A stretch of 64,000 bases of DNA from Bacillus manliponensis (GTDB lineage Bacteria > Bacillota > Bacilli > Bacillales > Bacillaceae_G), in contig NZ_JOTN01000005.1 of NCBI RefSeq assembly GCF_000712595.1, positions 217,402-281,401 of the forward strand, in the 5' to 3' direction. The position numbers and the translations under genes are program-made. Of this stretch, positions 63,027 to 64,000 are shown one piece after another. The notes under the pieces were generated by a model. The model made no database searches and was not told the DNA's origin. It saw only the letters and a list, made by a program, of their open reading frames with translations. The stretch's first letter is position 1, and each line of letters begins with the position of its first letter.

Positions 63027-63625
63027 ATATATAATATTCCTTTATGAACAGATGTTTCAATGTAACCGATGATTTGCTGAAGGGTAAATACTTGCAAAGG
63101 TGTTTGTAAATCCTTTTCACTATATAGCATATCATCTCGTACAAATTGTTTAAAAGTACATATATTCTCTATTGTTACTTCTTCAATATCAACAAAATTG
63201 GCTTCTCGGTCTAGAAGGGATAAGAGGTTTTTCTTTGAATCGTAATGGTATAAAAGTTTTCCATTTAGCAGTTTAAAGTCATTATGGTAAGCGTTTAATA
63301 CCGTTGAATCCGCCTCGATTCGATTTTTTAACCAGGGGAGATAAAAGCCTTTGAGCCATAAATCATCGGCGATAAGATGGGTATAATAGCCTAAAATAAA
63401 CGGTGAATTTTGATGTCTCTCATATTTGTTCAAAAACCTTTCAAAGTCAATTGACTTTGAGTAGTCATTGTAGTTACCGCTATAAAAGTGTGACGTTATT
63501 TTGTCCTCTCCGCTGTTTACTGCATCTGCTGCAATGCCTCCAAGTAAAAAGGAAACTTTATCTTCAATTTTTAAAGTATCTGCAATCTTATTTGCGATTA
63601 TAAAATGCATAATTCTTGAGCCCAA
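63002..63625 (-). CDS. Zinc-dependent phospholipase C-like hydrolase
   Basis: A 207-aa helical protein. MHFIIANKIADTLK at the start and FILGYYTHLIADDLWLKGF (about 76-94) with spaced His/Asp residues match the zinc-dependent phospholipase C-like family common in Bacillus. There is no signal peptide, so it is probably cytoplasmic. Start is TTG 63625 with GAGGTGA upstream. It begins 12 bases after the stop of a degraded oxidoreductase remnant (63637-63810), from which it may once have been co-transcribed. Confidence 0.75.
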   Translation of the reverse strand: MGSRIMHFIIANKIADTLKIEDKVSFLLGGIAADAVNSGEDKITSHFYSGNYNDYSKSIDFERFLNKYERHQNSPFILGYYTHLIADDLWLKGFYLPWLKNRIEADSTVLNAYHNDFKLLNGKLLYHYDSKKNLLSLLDREANFVDIEEVTIENICTFKQFVRDDMLYSEKDLQTPLQVFTLQQIIGYIETSVHKGILYIKNVPALR

Positions 63626-63636
63626 ATTTTGTCACC

Positions 63637-63810
63637 TCATTGAATTTCTTCTATTTGTAATATAGCCTTTCCGACACTTTTTCTACTTTCGACCCATTTG
63701 TGAGCTTTTCCTGCATCTTATAGTGGAAATCGCTTACCAATCTTAATTTGTAAAGAAGCGCTTTGCAAATAATAAAAAACTTTCTCTGCTGTATGACGAA
63801 GTAGGTGCGA
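63637..63810 (-). pseudogene. 3' remnant of a quinone oxidoreductase / zinc-type alcohol dehydrogenase
   Basis: On the minus strand the frame ending at TGA 63637 reads DAGKAHKWVESRKSVGKAIL, the characteristic C terminus of the medium-chain quinone oxidoreductases. Upstream, in the same frame, KVFYYLQSASLQIKIGKRFP fits the family too, but a TAA replaces a lysine codon between the two (FPL-stop-DAGK). The homology ends near 63810, where unrelated element-like sequence begins. The enzyme is therefore lost. Confidence 0.75.
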
Positions 63811-63814
63811 TCTT

Positions 63815-64000
63815 CTTTTACAGATTCTCCGAGCGTGAAACCCCAACTCCTTTAGGGGGGATGACAGCGAGGTCGGGATAGGGCGTGGCTTTTGCCACAT
63901 CAAAGCCCGAAATTCAACTGTTTTGCGCGTGCCTTTTTGTGATTTTTTGTAATTGTTATGTTATACATACATGTATAAAGTGAGGTATAATTCATGTATA
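63815..64000 (+). mobile_element. Possible end of an IS200/IS605-type element
   Basis: One frame ends SPSVKPQLL-stop at about 63860, resembling the end of a TnpB-like protein. A run of hairpins follows (CGTGGC/GCCACA within GGGC/GCCC, 63883-63912) and then CCCGAAATTCAAC, as expected for the right end and guide-RNA region of such elements. A promoter-like TATAAT follows near 63988, with direct and inverted ATGTATA. Most of the transposase is absent. The call is tentative because the window ends here. Confidence 0.4.

Noticed and set aside
1-64000. CRISPR array
   Set aside because: The dispersed repeats are bcr1-like palindromic elements without regular spacing or unique spacers, and there are no cas genes.

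Overview
The window looks like a chromosomal segment of a Bacillus cereus-group organism. It is AT-rich with Firmicute-style AGGAGG ribosome binding sites and frequent GTG/TTG starts. It carries a YjcZ-family peptide, a GerW/YtfJ spore protein and a SpoIIP-type protein, a WXG100 (Ess/Yuk) secretion locus, and at least six copies or fragments of a bcr1-like repeat. That repeat (about 155 bp, TTTAT target duplication) is known from the B. cereus group. I see no rRNA, tRNA, CRISPR array or prophage.

Layout. 1-10 kb: mixed housekeeping and membrane genes (phospholipase D/cardiolipin synthase, helical coat-like protein, lipoprotein, DUF456, BrnQ with a leader containing tiny ORFs, CsaA, DinB-like protein, VanY peptidase, Nudix, MFS). 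10-19 kb: NfeD/paraslipin pair, SpoIIP-like protein, DinB, alanine racemase, YitT, and a MocR regulator divergent from a GNAT, with bcr1 copies scattered between. 19.4-29.9 kb: a complete type VII (T7SSb) core in the order esxA-esaA-essA-esaB-essB-essC.

29.9-36.0 kb is the most unusual part. Coupled to the end of essC is a lipoprotein gene. It is followed by a lipase with a GHSLAGG serine elbow at its N terminus and a long helical C terminus, a WXG100-sized helical protein and a DUF4176-like protein. This matches the logic of the 'reverse-architecture' T7SS lipase toxin modules known from Staphylococcus aureus (TslA, TlaA partners, TilA immunity lipoprotein). Downstream lie a second lipoprotein paralogue with a frameshifted, chimeric lipase stub, a decayed remnant, an unknown six-helix membrane protein, and a third, truncated lipoprotein. 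The region reads as a toxin-immunity cassette with eroded duplicates.

36-42.6 kb: an EamA transporter divergent from a second MocR regulator, a membrane-protein pseudogene interrupted by a bcr1 copy with a visible target duplication, and a flavoprotein facing a MarR-MFS pair with a 42-bp palindromic operator. 42.8-53.1 kb: a catabolic operon. It contains an HpaB-type flavin monooxygenase, an IclR regulator, a stand-alone FAD synthetase domain, 3-hydroxyanthranilate dioxygenase, ACMS decarboxylase, a RidA-type deaminase, a semialdehyde dehydrogenase, and the lower meta-cleavage enzymes down to pyruvate and acetyl-CoA. The gene set fits degradation of anthranilate through 3-hydroxyanthranilate, as known in Geobacillus thermodenitrificans.

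53.1-64 kb: a composite bcr1 carrying an extra structured insert, acetyltransferases and a 2H phosphoesterase, GerW, several small unknown proteins, a methyltransferase, formate-THF ligase, a DEAD-family helicase with a DEFD motif, and a phospholipase C-like hydrolase. The window ends in a quinone-oxidoreductase remnant joined to what looks like an IS200/IS605-type element end.
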